DNA of 64,000 nucleotides from Paracoccus sp. M683 (GCF_007096355.1 NZ_VKDF01000001.1:632683-696682), one strand, 5' to 3'. Positions 8,565 through 18,199 are shown, numbered from the stretch's first letter. Notes: generated from the sequence alone by a model not told the origin. Program-made: numbers and translations.

Positions 8565-9386
8565 TCAGATCGGATCGTCTGGCTTAAAAATTGGATTTCG
8601 ATGAATCGGCTCGGCGGCGAAGCTGCCGCCCTGATAGCGTATGACAGGATCATCGGGCGCCGGGCGCGGCACCGTGGCGGCGATTCGATCCAGATGATCG
8701 GCCGCATTGTCGCGCGGCACCCAGCCCAGATAGCTGCTGGCGGAATTGTCCCACCAGCCGGCATCATTGGCCGAAGCGCCCCAGATGATCGGGCAACCCA
8801 GCCGGGGCGCGCGGAACGCAGTCTCGATCAGCGAGACCAGGTCATCATGGCTAAGCCAGGTTGACAGCATCCGCCAGTTCGTCGGTTCCGGCGTGCAGGA
8901 CCCGATGCGGATGATCGCGGTTTCCTGGCCGAATTTCTCGTAATACATCCGTGCCATGGCCTCGCCAAAGACCTTGGACACCCCATACAGCCCGTCGGGC
9001 CTGACAGGATCATCGGCGCCAAGGCGGCGATCCTGCGGATAAAAGCCGATCGTGTGGTTGGAGCTGGCGAAGATGATGCGCGGCTGGCCATTCGCCCGCG
9101 CGGCCTCGTACAGGTTATAGATCCCGCGCAGATTGGCCGCGTCGATCACGTCAAAACCACGCTCGACCGAGACCCCGCCCAGATGCACGATGCCGTCACA
9201 ACCGGCAACGACGTCGAAAACGGCTGCCTCATCGGCCAGGTCGCAGACCATCACCTCGTCGGTCGGGCCGTTGGGTTGAAGCGGAACAACATCGGAAAGG
9301 CGCAGGGTTTCCGCCAGATGCCCCAGACGGCCACGCAGCATCTGACCCAAACCGCCGGCCGCGCCGGTTATCAGCAAACGCTTCAT
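8565..9386 (-). CDS. udh: uronate dehydrogenase
   Basis: A 273-aa NAD-dependent extended SDR that oxidises D-galacturonate or D-glucuronate to the aldarolactone, the first step of the oxidative hexuronate pathway. It closely resembles the Agrobacterium Udh as I recall it: MKRLLITGAAGGLGQMLRGR, CDGIVHLGGVSVERGF, IIFASSNHTIGFYPQ, PDGLYGVSKVFGEAMARMYY (catalytic Tyr/Lys), RIGSCTPEPTNWRMLSTW and GASANDAGWWDN are all family signatures. The frame extends 12 codons upstream, but ATG 9386 begins the conserved MKRLLITG and has a GAGGGGAC ribosome site. It is read with dctPQM toward the dehydratase gene. Confidence 0.93.
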   Translation of the reverse strand: MKRLLITGAAGGLGQMLRGRLGHLAETLRLSDVVPLQPNGPTDEVMVCDLADEAAVFDVVAGCDGIVHLGGVSVERGFDVIDAANLRGIYNLYEAARANGQPRIIFASSNHTIGFYPQDRRLGADDPVRPDGLYGVSKVFGEAMARMYYEKFGQETAIIRIGSCTPEPTNWRMLSTWLSHDDLVSLIETAFRAPRLGCPIIWGASANDAGWWDNSASSYLGWVPRDNAADHLDRIAATVPRPAPDDPVIRYQGGSFAAEPIHRNPIFKPDDPI

Positions 9387-9448
9387 ACCTGTCCCCTCGT
9401 TCAACTTGAAGGATAGTCGCAACTTGTCGCGCCGCGCAATATCCCGGT

Positions 9449-10144
9449 TCAGCCACCCAGATAGGCGCGCAGGCCCGGCGGCGGATTATCCAGCAAGGGG
9501 CCGGTCGCGGTCGGCGGGTCCGCCCGGCCATCGTGGATGACGATGGTATCGGGTGCGAAGCGGCGCGCATCATCGGGATCATGCGTGACCATCAGAACGG
9601 TCGCGCCGGTCTGCCCGGTGATTTCCGCCAGCAGGTCCAGCATTTCGTCCTTCAGCGCCGGGCCAAGCGCGCTGAAGGGCTCGTCCAGCAGCAGGATCGG
9701 CCGCGCTCGCAGCAGCACACGGGCCAGCGCCACGCGGCTTTGCTGACCGCCCGACAGCTGCGCGGGACGGCGGTCGCCCATGTCCGCCAGGCCAACGCGG
9801 GCCAAGGCATGCGTGACCTGGTCACGCTGATCGGATGACAGCCGCAGGTCGGGTCGCAGCCCAAGGCCGATATTCTGCGCCACGCTTAGATGCGGGAACA
9901 GGTTCTGGTCCTGAAACAGCACCGAAACCGGCCTCTGCCCCGGCGACAGAGGCGCAAGGTCGCGCCCCTCCCACCGAATCTGGCCCCGGTCAGGCCGCAG
10001 AAAGCCCGAAACCAGCGACAGCAGCGTCGATTTCCCCGATCCCGATGGCCCGATCACCGCCACGCGCCTGCCCGCCAGAACGGCGAAATCGGCGGTCAGG
10101 TGAAAATCACCCTGGATGACATGGATATCGCAGAACTCAAGCAC
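9449..10144 (-). CDS. thiQ: thiamine ABC transporter ATP-binding protein
   Basis: A 231-aa ABC ATPase energising thiamine/TPP import. Walker A is GPSGSGKST (about 38-46), the Q-loop is in VLFQDQNLFPHLSV, the signature is LSGGQQSRVALAR, and Walker B is ILLLDEPFSALGP followed by the switch His in VMVTHD. The chosen GTG start (10144) overlaps the thiP stop by a few bases and yields the expected LEFCDIHV N-terminus; a longer frame of 13 extra codons lies inside thiP. It is last in the riboswitch-controlled thiBPQ operon. Confidence 0.9.
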   Translation of the reverse strand: MLEFCDIHVIQGDFHLTADFAVLAGRRVAVIGPSGSGKSTLLSLVSGFLRPDRGQIRWEGRDLAPLSPGQRPVSVLFQDQNLFPHLSVAQNIGLGLRPDLRLSSDQRDQVTHALARVGLADMGDRRPAQLSGGQQSRVALARVLLRARPILLLDEPFSALGPALKDEMLDLLAEITGQTGATVLMVTHDPDDARRFAPDTIVIHDGRADPPTATGPLLDNPPPGLRAYLGG

Positions 10145-11696
10145 GCAGCCGGCCCCCTTTGTCGAACACCCAGAACAGCGCAAAGCTGATCGCCATCAGC
10201 AAGACCGCGCAGGCGGCCGCATCGCCCATCCGATAGGCATTCATCAACTGATACAGCTTCAGCGGCAAGGTCGGCTGATCGGACGCAAACAGCGTGATCA
10301 CCCCAAGATCGCCCATGGCCAGCGCCGCAGCCAGCCCGCCCGCAAAGCCCAGGGGCCGCGCCAGTCGCGGCAGCACCAGATAGCGCAACAGCGGCCACCC
10401 ATTGAGGTCCAGCGATGCGGCCAGCCGCCCGAAATCATCCTGCATCGCCCGCGCCGCCGGGATCAACGCCCGCAGCACAAAGGGCAGCGCCATGATCGCA
10501 TTGATCGCCACCGTCACCGGCAGCGCGATCTGCTGCGGCGTCACCCAGATGCGCAGGATCAGGTAAAGCCCCGTCCCCAGCACCAGGGGCGAGGCGATCA
10601 GCGGCAGCATCCCCGCCGCCTCGACCCAACGCCCCGCGCCGCGCGCGATGGCCAAGGCCAGCACCAGCCCCAGCACCAGCGCCGCAAAAGCCGAGACCAG
10701 CGCCATCACCACAGAACGCATCGCCGCATCCCAGACCGAGGCCTCAAGCCCCGCAATCCTCGGCAGCCCGGCGACAATGACGCTGAGCATCGGCCACAGC
10801 AGGAACCCCGCCGCCAGCAGGATCGCAGCCGCATCGCCGACGCGCCGCCAGCCTCCCGGCCCACGCAGGGCCACCGCGCCATCCATCCCCGCGCCAAAGG
10901 CCGAAGGAATGGTCACGCGCGAGGCAATCGCCATCGCCGCAAGACACAGTCCCACCTGCACCAGCCCCAAGGTTGCCGCCCGGCCCATGTCGAAATCAAA
11001 ACGGAACGCCTGATAGATCGCCAGTTCCACGGTTGTGGCCTTTGGCCCGCCGCCAAGCGCCAGTGCGACGGCAAAACTGGTCAGGCAGACCAGAAACACC
11101 GCCAGCCAGACGCCCGGCAGCACCGCACGCAGCATCGGGCGTTCCAGATGCCGGGCAATGTCACCGGGCGCAAATCCCAGACTTTCCGCCAGCCGGAAAC
11201 GCTCTGCCGGGATCGCCTGCCAGCCTTGCAGGATCAGCCGCACCGACAGCGGCAGGTTGAAGAACACATGCGCAAGGATCACCCCCTGCCAGCCATAGAT
11301 GCTGATCTCGGGCAGGCCCAAGGCGGTCAGCGCCCCGTTGATCACCCCGTTTCGGCCAAAGACCGAAACCAGCCCCATGATCGCCACGATCACCGGCAGG
11401 ATGAAGGGCGCGCCCAGCAGCGTGACCAGCACCGCACGGCCCGGAAAATCCCGCCGTGCCAGGGCCTTGGCCACCGGCACTGCCAGCGCCGCCGACAGGC
11501 TGGCCGACAGCGCGGCCTGCCAGATGGTGAACCAGACCGCGCGCCAGTCCCAGGGCCCCAGCCCCGACAGACCGCCCGCGTAAACCGCAACGGCGGCCAG
11601 GGTGCCAAGGATCAGCGCGGCCAGCAGGGCAGCCGTGGCCGCCCCGCCCCAACCTGACCGGGCGCCTGGCCTTACTGCGAGAACGCCGCCAGCCAT
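10137..11696 (-). CDS. thiP: thiamine ABC transporter permease
   Basis: A 519-aa inner-membrane permease with two internally homologous FbpB-like halves (about 50-260 and 290-515), each with a permease EAA-type loop: ESLGFAPGDIARHLERPMLR in the first and ASLDLNGWPLLRYLVLPRLA in the second. This matches the usual ThiP length of about 520-540. The frame is open far upstream inside thiB, but that part reads as antisense-like low-complexity sequence. The ATG at 11696 (MAGGVLAVRP) overlaps the thiB stop by 25 bases and is the only near in-frame ATG. The overlap indicates translational coupling within thiBPQ. Confidence 0.88.
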   Translation of the reverse strand: MAGGVLAVRPGARSGWGGAATAALLAALILGTLAAVAVYAGGLSGLGPWDWRAVWFTIWQAALSASLSAALAVPVAKALARRDFPGRAVLVTLLGAPFILPVIVAIMGLVSVFGRNGVINGALTALGLPEISIYGWQGVILAHVFFNLPLSVRLILQGWQAIPAERFRLAESLGFAPGDIARHLERPMLRAVLPGVWLAVFLVCLTSFAVALALGGGPKATTVELAIYQAFRFDFDMGRAATLGLVQVGLCLAAMAIASRVTIPSAFGAGMDGAVALRGPGGWRRVGDAAAILLAAGFLLWPMLSVIVAGLPRIAGLEASVWDAAMRSVVMALVSAFAALVLGLVLALAIARGAGRWVEAAGMLPLIASPLVLGTGLYLILRIWVTPQQIALPVTVAINAIMALPFVLRALIPAARAMQDDFGRLAASLDLNGWPLLRYLVLPRLARPLGFAGGLAAALAMGDLGVITLFASDQPTLPLKLYQLMNAYRMGDAAACAVLLMAISFALFWVFDKGGRLRA

Positions 11697-12652
11697 TCGT
11701 CCAGCGCGGGCTGGCGCAGGGCCTCGGCCTCGTCCTCGGTATAGAACAGGGTCTTTTCGGGGCGCGGCAGATCGCGCATGACCGGCGGCCATTGATCCTG
11801 CGGCAGCTTGGCGGGCAGCGACCAGTTGGCCAGCGGGATCACGCTTTGAAAATCGGGCGTCAGCACCCAATCCATGAATTTCTGCGCCAGTTCCGGCTGA
11901 TCGGTGCCCTTCAGCTGCGCGGTCAATTCGGCCATGAAATAATGACCCTCGGGGAAGATCATCGCCTTCTTGGTCAGGTCCTTTTCGGCCTCGATATGAT
12001 AGGCGGGCGAGGTGGTATAGGACAGGACCATATCGGCCTCGCCCTCGGTGAACATGCCATAGCTTTCCGACCAGCCTTTCGTCACGGTCAGCACCTTGGG
12101 CGCCAGCTTGGCCCAGGCCTCGGGCGCCTTGTCGCCATAGACCGCCTTTACCCAAAGCAGCAGCGCGAGGCCCGAGATCGAGGCCCGCGGGTCCTGAATG
12201 ACGATCTTCAGGTCATCCGGCGCGTCCAGCAACTCGGCAAAGGTTTTCGGTGGGTTCGGCGTACGGGTCTCGTCATAGATAAAAGCCGTCTCGCCCCAGT
12301 TATATGGCAGGAAAATCGGATCCGTCCATTCGACCGGCAGCGACATGTCAGAGGTATCCTGGCCATGCGGTGCGAACAGGCCGGATGCCCGCGCCCGCGC
12401 AGTCACGTCGGTGTTCAGGCCAAAGACCACATCGGCCTGCGTTCCCTCGCCCTCCATCAGGATGCGGGGCAGGACGTCGCCGGTCACGAATTTCAGATCG
12501 CAGGCGCAGATCGCCTCGAATCCTTCCTCGATCTTTGGGCCGGGGCCCCATTCGCTGGTGATATAGTCGCCGGCATAGACGGTCAGGACGGGCTTGTCCT
12601 GGGCCATTGCGGGGCTGGCCAGCAGGGCCAGTACGGGGATCAGACGTTTCAT
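11672..12652 (-). CDS. thiB: thiamine ABC transporter substrate-binding protein
   Basis: A 326-aa periplasmic thiamine-binding protein. The signal peptide MKRLIPVLALLASPAMAQ is followed by KPVLTVYAGDYITSEWGPGP, the typical ThiB opening (VYTYDSFTSEWGPG in relatives). Conserved blocks VLPRILMEGEGTQADVVFGL, FLPYNWGETAFIYD and VTKGWSESYGMFTEGEADMV support the call. The open frame continues 27 codons upstream into the leader, but ATG 12652 carries the signal peptide and an AAAAGGA Shine-Dalgarno seven bases away. A TPP riboswitch precedes it, so translation should fall when TPP is plentiful. Confidence 0.93.
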   Translation of the reverse strand: MKRLIPVLALLASPAMAQDKPVLTVYAGDYITSEWGPGPKIEEGFEAICACDLKFVTGDVLPRILMEGEGTQADVVFGLNTDVTARARASGLFAPHGQDTSDMSLPVEWTDPIFLPYNWGETAFIYDETRTPNPPKTFAELLDAPDDLKIVIQDPRASISGLALLLWVKAVYGDKAPEAWAKLAPKVLTVTKGWSESYGMFTEGEADMVLSYTTSPAYHIEAEKDLTKKAMIFPEGHYFMAELTAQLKGTDQPELAQKFMDWVLTPDFQSVIPLANWSLPAKLPQDQWPPVMRDLPRPEKTLFYTEDEAEALRQPALDEWLAAFSQ

Positions 12653-12694
12653 CGCGGAATCCTTTTCGTCTGGGTTTCGAAAAGAAGGATCGCG
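12653..12694 (-). promoter_or_regulatory. Shine-Dalgarno-sequestering hairpin of the thiB leader
   Basis: On the coding strand the leader can fold so that UUUUCG and AUCC pair with CGAAAA and GGAU, extended by CGCG:CGCG across a two-base bulge. This buries the thiB Shine-Dalgarno (AAAAGGA, minus strand at 12666-12660). A competing pairing, GAAGG (12702-12698) with CCUUC (12688-12684), shares bases with both this hairpin and the 3' side of riboswitch helix P1, giving a plausible two-state OFF switch. The pairings were read by eye, not computed. Confidence 0.55.
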
Positions 12695-12695
12695 C

Positions 12696-12786
12696 AACCT
12701 TCCCTCCGCCGGGGTTAGCCGGATCAGGTTCAACGGGTCCGCATTCGCGTCTCAGCCCAACATGGGCACCCCGAGGTGCCGGTAAA
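12696..12786 (-). promoter_or_regulatory. TPP riboswitch (THI element)
   Basis: The reverse strand holds the conserved THI-box blocks in order: CTCGGGGTGCC, GGCTGAGA, ACCCGTTGAACCTGATCCGG and GGCGGAGGGAAGG. These include the CUGAGA pyrimidine-binding and the CCUGAUC/GGAGGGA pyrophosphate-side segments of TPP aptamers. Helix P1 can form between ACCT and AGGT at the two ends. It lies directly upstream of thiB and should repress thiBPQ when TPP is bound. Confidence 0.95.
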
Positions 12787-12850
12787 TCTAGCGGTTCCAC
12801 AGCCGCGCGCAAGCCGTTAGAAACGCCCAAACCACTGGCGAAAGACAGGC

Positions 12851-15487
12851 ATGACCGACCAGCCCACCCCGATGATGGCGCAATATCTGGCGATCCGGGA
12901 CGCCAATCCCGGCGCGCTGCTGTTCTATCGCATGGGTGATTTCTACGAGATGTTCTTTGACGACGCGATCGCCGCCGCGGCCGCGCTGGACATCGCCCTG
13001 ACCAAACGTGGCACGCATGAGGGGCAGCCGATCCCGATGTGCGGCGTCCCGGTCCACGCCGCCGAGGGTTATCTGCTGACCCTGATCCGCAAGGGCTTTC
13101 GCGTGGCCATCGCCGAGCAGATGGAAGACCCCGCCGAGGCCAAGAAACGCGGCAGCAAGTCCGTGGTCGCCCGCGACGTGGTGCGCCTTGTCACCCCCGG
13201 CACCCTGACCGAGGAATCGCTGCTGGAGGCACGGCGCCACAACTTCCTCGCCGCCTTTGCCACCGTCCGCGAGGAGTCTGCGCTGGCATGGGTCGATATC
13301 TCGACCGGCGCGTTTCAGGTGATGGAATGCCCGCTGCCGCGCCTTGCGCCGGAACTGGCGCGGCTGGCCCCGCGTGAATTGCTGGCGGCTGACGGCGCCG
13401 CACTGGACGATCTGGCGGCGGATGCGGGCGCTGCGCTGACCGACCTTCACGCCAGCGCCTTTGACAGCGCGGCGGGGGCGCGGCGGCTGGCGGCGCTTTA
13501 TGGCGTGGAAACGCTGGATGGGTTCGGCGCCTTTGGCCGGGCGGAACTGTCAGCCATGGGCGCCATCGTCGATTATCTGGAGATGACGCAGAAGGGCAAA
13601 CTGCCGCTGCTGCGCCCGCCGGTGCGCGAACGCGCGGGCGGGGCGATGCAGATCGACGGCGCGACCCGGCGCAATCTGGAACTGACGCAGGCGCTGTCGG
13701 GCGGGCGCGAGGGATCGCTGCTGAACGCCATCGACCGCACGGTAACGGCGGCGGGCGCGCGGCTGCTGGAACGCCGGATCAGCGCGCCAAGCCGCGATCT
13801 CGACCTTATCCATGCCCGCCATGACGCGGTTCAGATGCTGGCCGATGATACACGCCTTGCCGCCGATCTGCGTGACGCCCTGTCCCGCGCGCCCGACATG
13901 GACCGCGCTTTGTCGCGGCTGGCGCTGGACCGGGGCGGCCCCCGCGATCTGGCCGCGATCCGCGCCGGGCTGACGCAAGGCGGCGCGATTGCTGCCCGCC
14001 TGCCGGATGATGCCGCGCCGGTCCTGCGCGATGCGGCGGGCGACCTGACCGGCCATGACGCGCTGATCGACCTTCTGGATCAGGCGCTGGTGGCCGAGCC
14101 GCCCTTGTTGGCCCGCGATGGCGGTTTCGTCGCGCCGGATTATGACGACGACCTCGACGAAACCCGCCGCCTGCGTGACGAGGGGCGCGGGGTCATCGCC
14201 GGGATGCAGGCCGATTATATCGCGCTGGCGGGCGTCAACAGCCTGAAGATCAAGCATAACAACGTGCTGGGCTATTTCATCGAGACCACCACCACACATG
14301 CCGAACGCATGCTGGCCCCACCGCTGAACGAAACCTTCATCCACCGCCAGACCACCGCGAACCAGATCCGCTTTACCACCGTGCCGCTGTCGGAACTGGA
14401 AACCCGCATCCTGAACGCCCGCGACCGCGCCCTGGAGATCGAGCGCGGCATCTTCGACCGCCTCCGCTCTGCCATTCTGGCGCAGGCGGCGCAGATCGGG
14501 CACGCCGCCCGCGCGCTGGCCGAGATCGACCTTGCCGCCGCTTTTGCGGACCTTGCCACGGGCGAGGGCTGGACCCGCCCCCGTGTCGATGCCAGCCGCG
14601 CCTTTGTCATCGACGGCGGCCGCCACCCGGTCGTGGAACGCGCGTTGAAGCGCAAGGCGGAAAGCTTTGTCGCCAATGATTGCGACCTGACCTCGGGCGA
14701 AACGCCTGCAATCTGGCTGCTGACCGGGCCCAACATGGCCGGTAAATCGACCTTTCTGCGCCAGAATGCGCTGATCGCCGTGCTGGCGCAGGCCGGGGCC
14801 TTCGTGCCCGCCCGCGCCGCCCATATCGGCATGGTCAGCCAGCTGTTCAGCCGCGTCGGCGCCGCCGATGATCTGGCGCGGGGGCGGTCGACCTTCATGG
14901 TCGAGATGGTCGAAACCGCCGCGATCCTCAATCAGGCCGATGATCATGCGCTGGTGATCCTCGATGAAATCGGGCGCGGCACGGCGACATGGGACGGCCT
15001 TTCCATCGCATGGGCAGTGATGGAGCATCTGCACGCCACCAACCGCTGCCGCGCGTTGTTCGCGACCCATTACCACGAGATGACCGCCCTGACCGCCCGC
15101 CTTGAAGGCGTCGAGAACGCCACCGTCGCCGTGCGCGAATGGGAGGGCGAGGTGATCTTCCTGCACGAGGTCCGCAAGGGCGCCGCCGATCGCAGCTATG
15201 GCGTGCAGGTCGCGCGGCTGGCCGGGCTGCCGGCCTCGGTCGTGGACCGCGCCCGCGAGGTGCTGAACGCGCTGGAATCGGGCGAGCGCGAGGGCGCAGC
15301 CCGCCCTGCCGCGCTGATCGACGATCTGCCGCTGTTCCGCGCCGCACCCGCAGCCCCCGCGCCCGCCCGCGCCAAAGAAAGCCCGCTGGACGCCCGCATG
15401 AAAGACGTGCATCCCGACAGCCTGACCCCGCGCGAGGCGCTGGACCTGATCTATGAATTGAAAGCGATGAGCGGAGAGCAAGCATGA
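12851..15487 (+). CDS. mutS: DNA mismatch repair protein MutS
   Basis: An 878-aa mismatch-recognition ATPase. The N-terminal mismatch-binding domain has [14 protein letters not shown] with the Phe-Xaa-Glu wedge (about 27-40). Connector, lever and clamp domains follow, then the ABC-type ATPase with Walker [14 protein letters not shown] (about 625-637), a signature [20 protein letters not shown], Walker [11 protein letters not shown] and the ATHYHEM switch. Length is normal. The start has a weak ribosome site (AAAGACAGG). Its stop overlaps the aroC start (ATGA). No mutL is in view. Confidence 0.97.
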   Translation: MTDQPTPMMAQYLAIRDANPGALLFYRMGDFYEMFFDDAIAAAAALDIALTKRGTHEGQPIPMCGVPVHAAEGYLLTLIRKGFRVAIAEQMEDPAEAKKRGSKSVVARDVVRLVTPGTLTEESLLEARRHNFLAAFATVREESALAWVDISTGAFQVMECPLPRLAPELARLAPRELLAADGAALDDLAADAGAALTDLHASAFDSAAGARRLAALYGVETLDGFGAFGRAELSAMGAIVDYLEMTQKGKLPLLRPPVRERAGGAMQIDGATRRNLELTQALSGGREGSLLNAIDRTVTAAGARLLERRISAPSRDLDLIHARHDAVQMLADDTRLAADLRDALSRAPDMDRALSRLALDRGGPRDLAAIRAGLTQGGAIAARLPDDAAPVLRDAAGDLTGHDALIDLLDQALVAEPPLLARDGGFVAPDYDDDLDETRRLRDEGRGVIAGMQADYIALAGVNSLKIKHNNVLGYFIETTTTHAERMLAPPLNETFIHRQTTANQIRFTTVPLSELETRILNARDRALEIERGIFDRLRSAILAQAAQIGHAARALAEIDLAAAFADLATGEGWTRPRVDASRAFVIDGGRHPVVERALKRKAESFVANDCDLTSGETPAIWLLTGPNMAGKSTFLRQNALIAVLAQAGAFVPARAAHIGMVSQLFSRVGAADDLARGRSTFMVEMVETAAILNQADDHALVILDEIGRGTATWDGLSIAWAVMEHLHATNRCRALFATHYHEMTALTARLEGVENATVAVREWEGEVIFLHEVRKGAADRSYGVQVARLAGLPASVVDRAREVLNALESGEREGAARPAALIDDLPLFRAAPAAPAPARAKESPLDARMKDVHPDSLTPREALDLIYELKAMSGEQA

Positions 15488-16584
15488 GCTATAACACCTT
15501 CGGCCGCGAATACCGCTTTACCACCTGGGGCGAAAGCCACGGCCCTGCGCTTGGCGCGACGGTGGACGGCACCCCGCCGGGCGTGCCTCTGGACGAGGCG
15601 TTCATCCAGCAATTCCTGGACCGCCGCCGTCCGGGCACCAGCAAGCACACCACGCAGCGGCGCGAAGCCGATCAGGTGCGCATCCTCTCGGGCGTGTTCG
15701 AGGGGCTGACGACCGGCACGCCGATCCAGCTGATGATCGAAAACACCGACCAGCGCAGCAAGGACTATGGCGAGATCGCGCAAAGCTTTCGCCCCGGCCA
15801 TGCCGATATCACCTATCACCAGAAATACGGCGTCAGGGATTATCGCGGTGGCGGGCGCTCATCCGCGCGCGAGACGGCGGCGCGGGTGGCTGCGGGCGGC
15901 GTGGCGCTGGCGGTGCTGCGGCAGATGCTGCCCGACCTGCGGATCACCGGCTATATGGTGCAGATGGGCGCGATGCATCTGGACCGCGACCGCTTTGACC
16001 GCTCGGCCATCGGCGAAAACCCGTTCTTCCTGCCCGATGCGACGGCGGCGGATGCCTGGTCGGACTATCTGGACGGTATCCGCAAGGATCAGAACAGCGT
16101 CGGCGCCGCCGTCGAGGTACTGATCGAGGGCTGCCCGCCCGGCCTTGGCGCCCCGATCTATGCCAAGCTGGACACCGACCTTGCCGCCGCGATGATGTCG
16201 ATCAACGCAGTAAAAGGCGTCGAGATCGGCGAGGGCATGGCGGCGGCGGCCCTGACCGGCACCGGCAATGCAGATGAGATCCGCATGGGCAATGACGGGC
16301 CATATTTCCTGTCGAACCATGCGGGCGGGATTCTGGGCGGGATTTCCAGCGGGCAGGATATCGTGGTGCGCTTTTCGGTGAAGCCGACCAGTTCGATCAC
16401 CACGCCGCGCCGGTCGATCAATTCGCGCGGCGAAGAGATCGACCTGATCACCAAGGGGCGCCACGACCCTTGTGTCGGCATTCGCGCGGTGCCGGTGGCC
16501 GAGGCGATGGCCGCCTGTGTGATTCTGGACCATCTGCTGATGGACCGGGCGCAGACGGGCGGGGTGCGCGGGCGGATCGGTTGA
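15484..16584 (+). CDS. aroC: chorismate synthase
   Basis: A 366-aa FMN-dependent enzyme converting EPSP to chorismate, the last shikimate step. The three family signatures are present: [18 protein letters not shown] near the N-terminus, [20 protein letters not shown] with [17 protein letters not shown], and the C-terminal [17 protein letters not shown]. The ATG overlaps the mutS stop in an ATGA, indicating coupled translation. It converges on the FAH-family gene across a REP-like hairpin. Confidence 0.97.
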   Translation: MSYNTFGREYRFTTWGESHGPALGATVDGTPPGVPLDEAFIQQFLDRRRPGTSKHTTQRREADQVRILSGVFEGLTTGTPIQLMIENTDQRSKDYGEIAQSFRPGHADITYHQKYGVRDYRGGGRSSARETAARVAAGGVALAVLRQMLPDLRITGYMVQMGAMHLDRDRFDRSAIGENPFFLPDATAADAWSDYLDGIRKDQNSVGAAVEVLIEGCPPGLGAPIYAKLDTDLAAAMMSINAVKGVEIGEGMAAAALTGTGNADEIRMGNDGPYFLSNHAGGILGGISSGQDIVVRFSVKPTSSITTPRRSINSRGEEIDLITKGRHDPCVGIRAVPVAEAMAACVILDHLLMDRAQTGGVRGRIG

Positions 16585-16597
16585 CAGAGGGGGTCAA

Positions 16598-16621
16598 GGT
16601 GCGTGCGAGCACGCACCCTAC
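16598..16621 (-). repeat. REP-like palindrome with GTAG head between aroC and the FAH gene
   Basis: The minus strand reads GTAG followed by the perfect 9-bp inverted repeat GGTGCGTGC-TC-GCACGCACC. A GTAG tetranucleotide 5' of an imperfect or perfect hairpin is the hallmark of REP elements mobilised by RAYT (TnpA-REP) transposases. The last three bases of GTAG form the TAG stop codon of the FAH-family gene, and the element separates two convergent genes, where it could also act as a bidirectional terminator. Confidence 0.7.
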
Positions 16622-17271
16622 GTGATCCGGGCTGATAGTGGGGGCAGGCCGTCGATTGAGGCCTCGATCTGGTCGCCTCGCATCAGGGCGCTGACGCCGG
16701 CGGGGGTGCCGGTCATAACCAGGTCGCCGGGCATAAGGCGATAGAGGGTCGACAGGAAGGCCACGATCTCGGCCTCGGAAAAAATCATCTGGTCCAGACG
16801 GCCATCCTGCCGGACCGCGCCATTCACCGACAGGCGAATGCCCGGACCAGCCGGGGCGGATGACAGCGGCGCGATCACCGCCGAAAAGTCGAAATCCTTG
16901 GCGGCGTCCCAGGGGCGGCGTTTGTCCTTGGCCTCGGCTTGCAGATCGCGGCGGGTCATGTCGATGCCGACTGCACGACCGATGATTGCCGCCGCAGCCT
17001 GATCAGGGGTGGCACCCGACAACTCGGCGCCGATGGCCAGAACCAGTTCGACCTCGTGATGCAGATCGGCCGTGCCGGGCGGATAGGGAACATCGCCCGG
17101 CGTGGTCAGCGCATGGGCGGATTTGGTGAAGAAGAACGGCTTTTCGCGATCCACCTCATTGCCCATCTCGGCAGCGTGGTCGGCATAGTTGCGGCCGATG
17201 CAGAAGATGCGACGGACCGGAAAATCCTGGCCATCCAGCGGCAGGGTCGGGGTTTCAAGGGTGAATATCAT
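16618..17271 (-). CDS. fumarylacetoacetate hydrolase family protein
   Basis: A 217-aa single-domain FAH-family protein (typically 210-230 aa), a metal-dependent C-C hydrolase or decarboxylase acting on acylpyruvates. Motifs are FCIGRNYADHAAEMGN, PFFFTKSAHAL, the metal-binding DLHHEVELVLAIG, GIDMTRRDLQAEAKDKRRPW and PGDLVMTGTPAGVSAL. The frame runs 54 codons further upstream inside the kinase gene, but ATG 17271 overlaps the kinase stop (ATGA) and begins the conserved domain. Its substrate is unknown; acylpyruvase, oxaloacetate decarboxylase and dioxovalerate-type activities all occur in the family. Confidence 0.88.
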   Translation of the reverse strand: MIFTLETPTLPLDGQDFPVRRIFCIGRNYADHAAEMGNEVDREKPFFFTKSAHALTTPGDVPYPPGTADLHHEVELVLAIGAELSGATPDQAAAAIIGRAVGIDMTRRDLQAEAKDKRRPWDAAKDFDFSAVIAPLSSAPAGPGIRLSVNGAVRQDGRLDQMIFSEAEIVAFLSTLYRLMPGDLVMTGTPAGVSALMRGDQIEASIDGLPPLSARIT

Positions 17272-18143
17272 ACCTGGGCCGCCATGAATTTTTCTACTTC
17301 CTCCAGTTTCGGAATCGCATCGCCGGCACCTGTCCGGGTGACCTTCAGCGCCGCCGCAGCCGCTGCACGGCGCAGCGCCACGGGAATATCCTCGTTCCGG
17401 TCCAGCCCGGCGACGAAATAGCCGGCGAAACAATCGCCCGCGCCGGTCGTGTCCACGGCATCAACCTGAAAGGCCGGAACCTCGAATTGCCGACCGCCGC
17501 GCAGGTCGCGATACTCGGCGCCCCTGGCGCCGCGCGTGATCAGCAGCCCCTCGACCGGCAGGTCATCGCCGAAGGCATCACACATCTGCGCGGCCTCGCC
17601 CTCGTTCAGGGCGATGATGGCCACATGGGGCAGCACCGCACGCAGCGCCGCAACATCAAAGGGCGCGGCGGAATAGACGACGCGAACACCCCGGCGCGCG
17701 GCCAGTTGCGCCATCTCGGATTGCAGGTTGGTCTCGTTCTGCATCAACAGGAAATCCCCCCCTTTCATGCGGGCGATGGCGGATTTGAACTGATCCTGTT
17801 GCAACGTCCGGTTGGCGCCGCCGTGAATGACGATCGAATTTTCACCCGACACATCCAGCAGGATGATCGCATGGCCGGTCGCCTGATCGTGGTGGCGGAC
17901 GATATGGGTTGTATCCACCCCCGAGGCCGTCAGCCGCCCCACGACCCAGTCATCCGCCCGCGCCGCCGCGCCCAGATGCACCACCTGCGCCCCTGCCCGC
18001 GCCGCCGCCAGAGACTGATTCGAGCCCTTGCCCCCCATGCCCTTGCGGAACTCGCTGGCGGACAGGGTTTCACCCGGTTGCGGCATGTGCGGCAGCCGAT
18101 AGGTGTAGTCGATATTGATCGAGCCGAGGTTCCAGATGGTCAT
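17268..18143 (-). CDS. PfkB-family carbohydrate kinase (ribokinase-like)
   Basis: A 291-aa sugar kinase. The first PfkB signature region is GGKGSNQSLAAARAGAQVVHL (about 36-56, split by the usual GG) and the second is VDAVDTTGAGDCFAGYFVAG, with the catalytic Asp in GAGD and the anion hole around it. It resembles ribokinases (N-terminal GSINIDYTYRLPHMPQPGET). It forms a two-gene operon with the FAH-family hydrolase through an ATGA overlap. Substrate could be ribose, a nucleoside or another sugar; no transporter is adjacent to decide. Confidence 0.87.
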   Translation of the reverse strand: MTIWNLGSINIDYTYRLPHMPQPGETLSASEFRKGMGGKGSNQSLAAARAGAQVVHLGAAARADDWVVGRLTASGVDTTHIVRHHDQATGHAIILLDVSGENSIVIHGGANRTLQQDQFKSAIARMKGGDFLLMQNETNLQSEMAQLAARRGVRVVYSAAPFDVAALRAVLPHVAIIALNEGEAAQMCDAFGDDLPVEGLLITRGARGAEYRDLRGGRQFEVPAFQVDAVDTTGAGDCFAGYFVAGLDRNEDIPVALRRAAAAAALKVTRTGAGDAIPKLEEVEKFMAAQV

Positions 18144-18199
18144 GGCATCGCCTTCAGATGGTCACGCCCAGTTGTTAACCAAGCCTTCCGCAAATGCAA

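Noticed and set aside
10137..12155. A 672-codon reading of thiP
   Set aside because: The first ~150 codons lie inside thiB in another frame and read as low-complexity sequence; ThiP relatives are about 520-540 aa, so the ATG at 11696 is used.
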